A stretch of 43,531 bases of DNA. It comes from Owenweeksia hongkongensis DSM 17368 (lineage in GTDB: Bacteria; Bacteroidota; Bacteroidia; Flavobacteriales; Schleiferiaceae). The position numbers were made by a program, and so were the translations under genes. Within the stretch, counting starts at the first letter, position 1, and the number at the start of each line of letters is the position of its first letter. The notes below the pieces were generated by a model that did not search any database, was not told the origin of the DNA, and saw only the letters and a program-made list of their open reading frames with translations. The DNA lies in the NCBI GenBank assembly GCA_945907425.1, contig CAMDTE010000005.1:1-43531 (forward strand), read 5' to 3'. Below are positions 42,751-43,531 of the stretch, piece after piece.

Positions 42751-43531
42751 CATCAAATTCCGGCCACTGCTTAACAGCCAAACGCAAATAAGCGGATGGC
42801 ACCACCCGCAGTGTGGGTAGTTCACTTTTTCCGCGCCTCAGGACATCGGCTCGAACCATTTTCTCCCAAAAGAAATCATTCTTTACTTGATTTGCGGTGC
42901 AATAGGCCCACTGCTTTTCGGGAGTTGAAAATTCTAAAACCCAAGCGGAAGTGGTTTTGTAACAGACCAAATGGGAGGTATTCAACGGCTTGCTCCCATA
43001 CGCCGCAACAAATATGAGTCCCATCGCACTGAGCATGGTACCCGTCGACCGGCGAAATCCAACACGCCAAAAAGCAGCCGTTCCCACGGCCACGCAACAA
43101 ACAAGGAGATACCTTTCTAGCGATGGATACAGGGACATCCAAGCAACCCACGGCAGATTCCCAAACCAGACAATCCACTCTAAAAGGGGTGCAACAAAGT
43201 GGTTTTGGAAGGAATCAAAGAACCAAACTTCGCCAAAGAACAGGCCCAAAATCCATCGTACAATCCAAACCGGCAACAAGGCGGTAAAGAGCGGGACAGC
43301 CAGCATGTTGGAAGCAATAAACAGGAGTGGGAACTGATGAAAAAGAGGCAACGTAACGGGCAGGGTTGCCATTTGGGCGCACCAAGAAATCGCTATACTT
43401 TCTTTCAGCCATGCCCATCGACCTTGGTACGAAGGAACCCACGCCATGATTCCAAAAAGAGATAAAATGCTCAATTGAAATCCAACATCAAAAGCCCACA
43501 GGGGCTTCAAAAACAGCAACAAGAAAACGAT
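42656..43531 (-). CDS. comEC: ComEC/Rec2-type DNA-uptake membrane protein, C-terminal part
   Basis: The frame is open to the right edge, giving about 291 C-terminal residues; the start is outside the window. The stretch PLWAFDVGFQLSILSLFGIM is typical of the ComEC competence domain, followed by several membrane segments (MATLPVTLPLFHQFPLLF; MLAVPLFTALLPVW; YLLVCCVAVGTAAFW) and a soluble tail of about 110 residues. ComEC forms the inner-membrane channel for transforming DNA. The tail is short and lacks the metallo-beta-lactamase domain motif (HxHxDH), so this is the form without that C-terminal domain. The stop lies inside folP on the other strand. Confidence 0.85.
   Translation of the reverse strand: MVFLLLFLKPLWAFDVGFQLSILSLFGIMAWVPSYQGRWAWLKESIAISWCAQMATLPVTLPLFHQFPLLFIASNMLAVPLFTALLPVWIVRWILGLFFGEVWFFDSFQNHFVAPLLEWIVWFGNLPWVAWMSLYPSLERYLLVCCVAVGTAAFWRVGFRRSTGTMLSAMGLIFVAAYGSKPLNTSHLVCYKTTSAWVLEFSTPEKQWAYCTANQVKNDFFWEKMVRADVLRRGKSELPTLRVVPSAYLRLAVKQWPEFDATAVYQQWDWTPKGWRRALVIDANGQLLSLL

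Noticed and set aside
1-43531. Prophage, insertion sequence or genomic island
   Set aside because: No transposase, integrase, phage structural gene, terminal repeats or tRNA-proximal integrase was seen; both tRNAs are intact and flanked by ordinary genes.

Overview
The window looks like chromosomal DNA of a member of the Bacteroidota, most likely a Flavobacteriales/Cryomorphaceae-like bacterium. The lines of evidence are: promoter boxes of the Bacteroidota type (TAnnTTTG, in the best cases with an upstream TTTG 18-19 bases away); few obvious Shine-Dalgarno sequences; the rpmB-rpmG-DUF4295-ftsY cluster; a subtilase with a C-terminal region resembling a type IX secretion (T9SS) sorting domain; DUF2911, DUF5723-like and BT_3928-like proteins; and a DNA polymerase III alpha subunit carrying its own N-terminal proofreading exonuclease. 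The genus cannot be fixed from the sequence alone.

Layout. 1-863 (minus) is the 5' part of chorismate synthase. 900-6934 (plus) is a histidine-catabolism group (hutI, an arginase-family formimidoylglutamase, glutamate formimidoyltransferase) followed by htpG and a DUF2911/TPR protein. 6936-8441 (minus) is a NamZ/DUF1343 muramidase with a large insertion. It diverges from a plus-strand FtsX-type permease and DUF58 pair (8458-10601). tRNA-Asp with its own promoter and terminator follows. 10873-14669 (plus) carries thioredoxin and three genes that together encode the route from sedoheptulose 7-phosphate to a nucleotide-activated heptose; one of them is a three-domain fusion. 27458-14671 is a minus-strand block: cinA; rpmB-rpmG-DUF4295; then ftsY, amn, rimO, dnaE, a MORN-like protein, mnmA and a secreted subtilase, tightly packed.

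27521-31080 (plus) encodes an unrecognised lipoprotein and an outer-membrane barrel protein as a two-gene unit. It faces an OmpA-family gene (minus), with a strong bidirectional terminator between them. A small C-terminal-Phe barrel-like protein, a three-copy intergenic micro-repeat, another terminator and tRNA-Arg(ACG) follow. 41843-33072 (minus) is a very compact operon: DUF1599, a MauE/DoxX membrane protein, a DppB-type permease, tpiA, prmA and a 1483-residue exported protein of unknown function. folP (plus) and the C-terminal part of comEC (minus) close the window, and their coding regions overlap by 95 bases.

Most of the content is core metabolism and housekeeping. The parts most worth a second look are the triple-fusion heptose operon, the giant exported protein, the lipoprotein/barrel pair, start codons placed almost directly on promoter boxes, the intergenic micro-repeat, and FolP with two substituted active-site loop residues. 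I see no insertion sequence, prophage, CRISPR array or attachment site. No stretch longer than about 300 bases lacks a gene. All domain calls are by eye from translated sequence; no database search was run.
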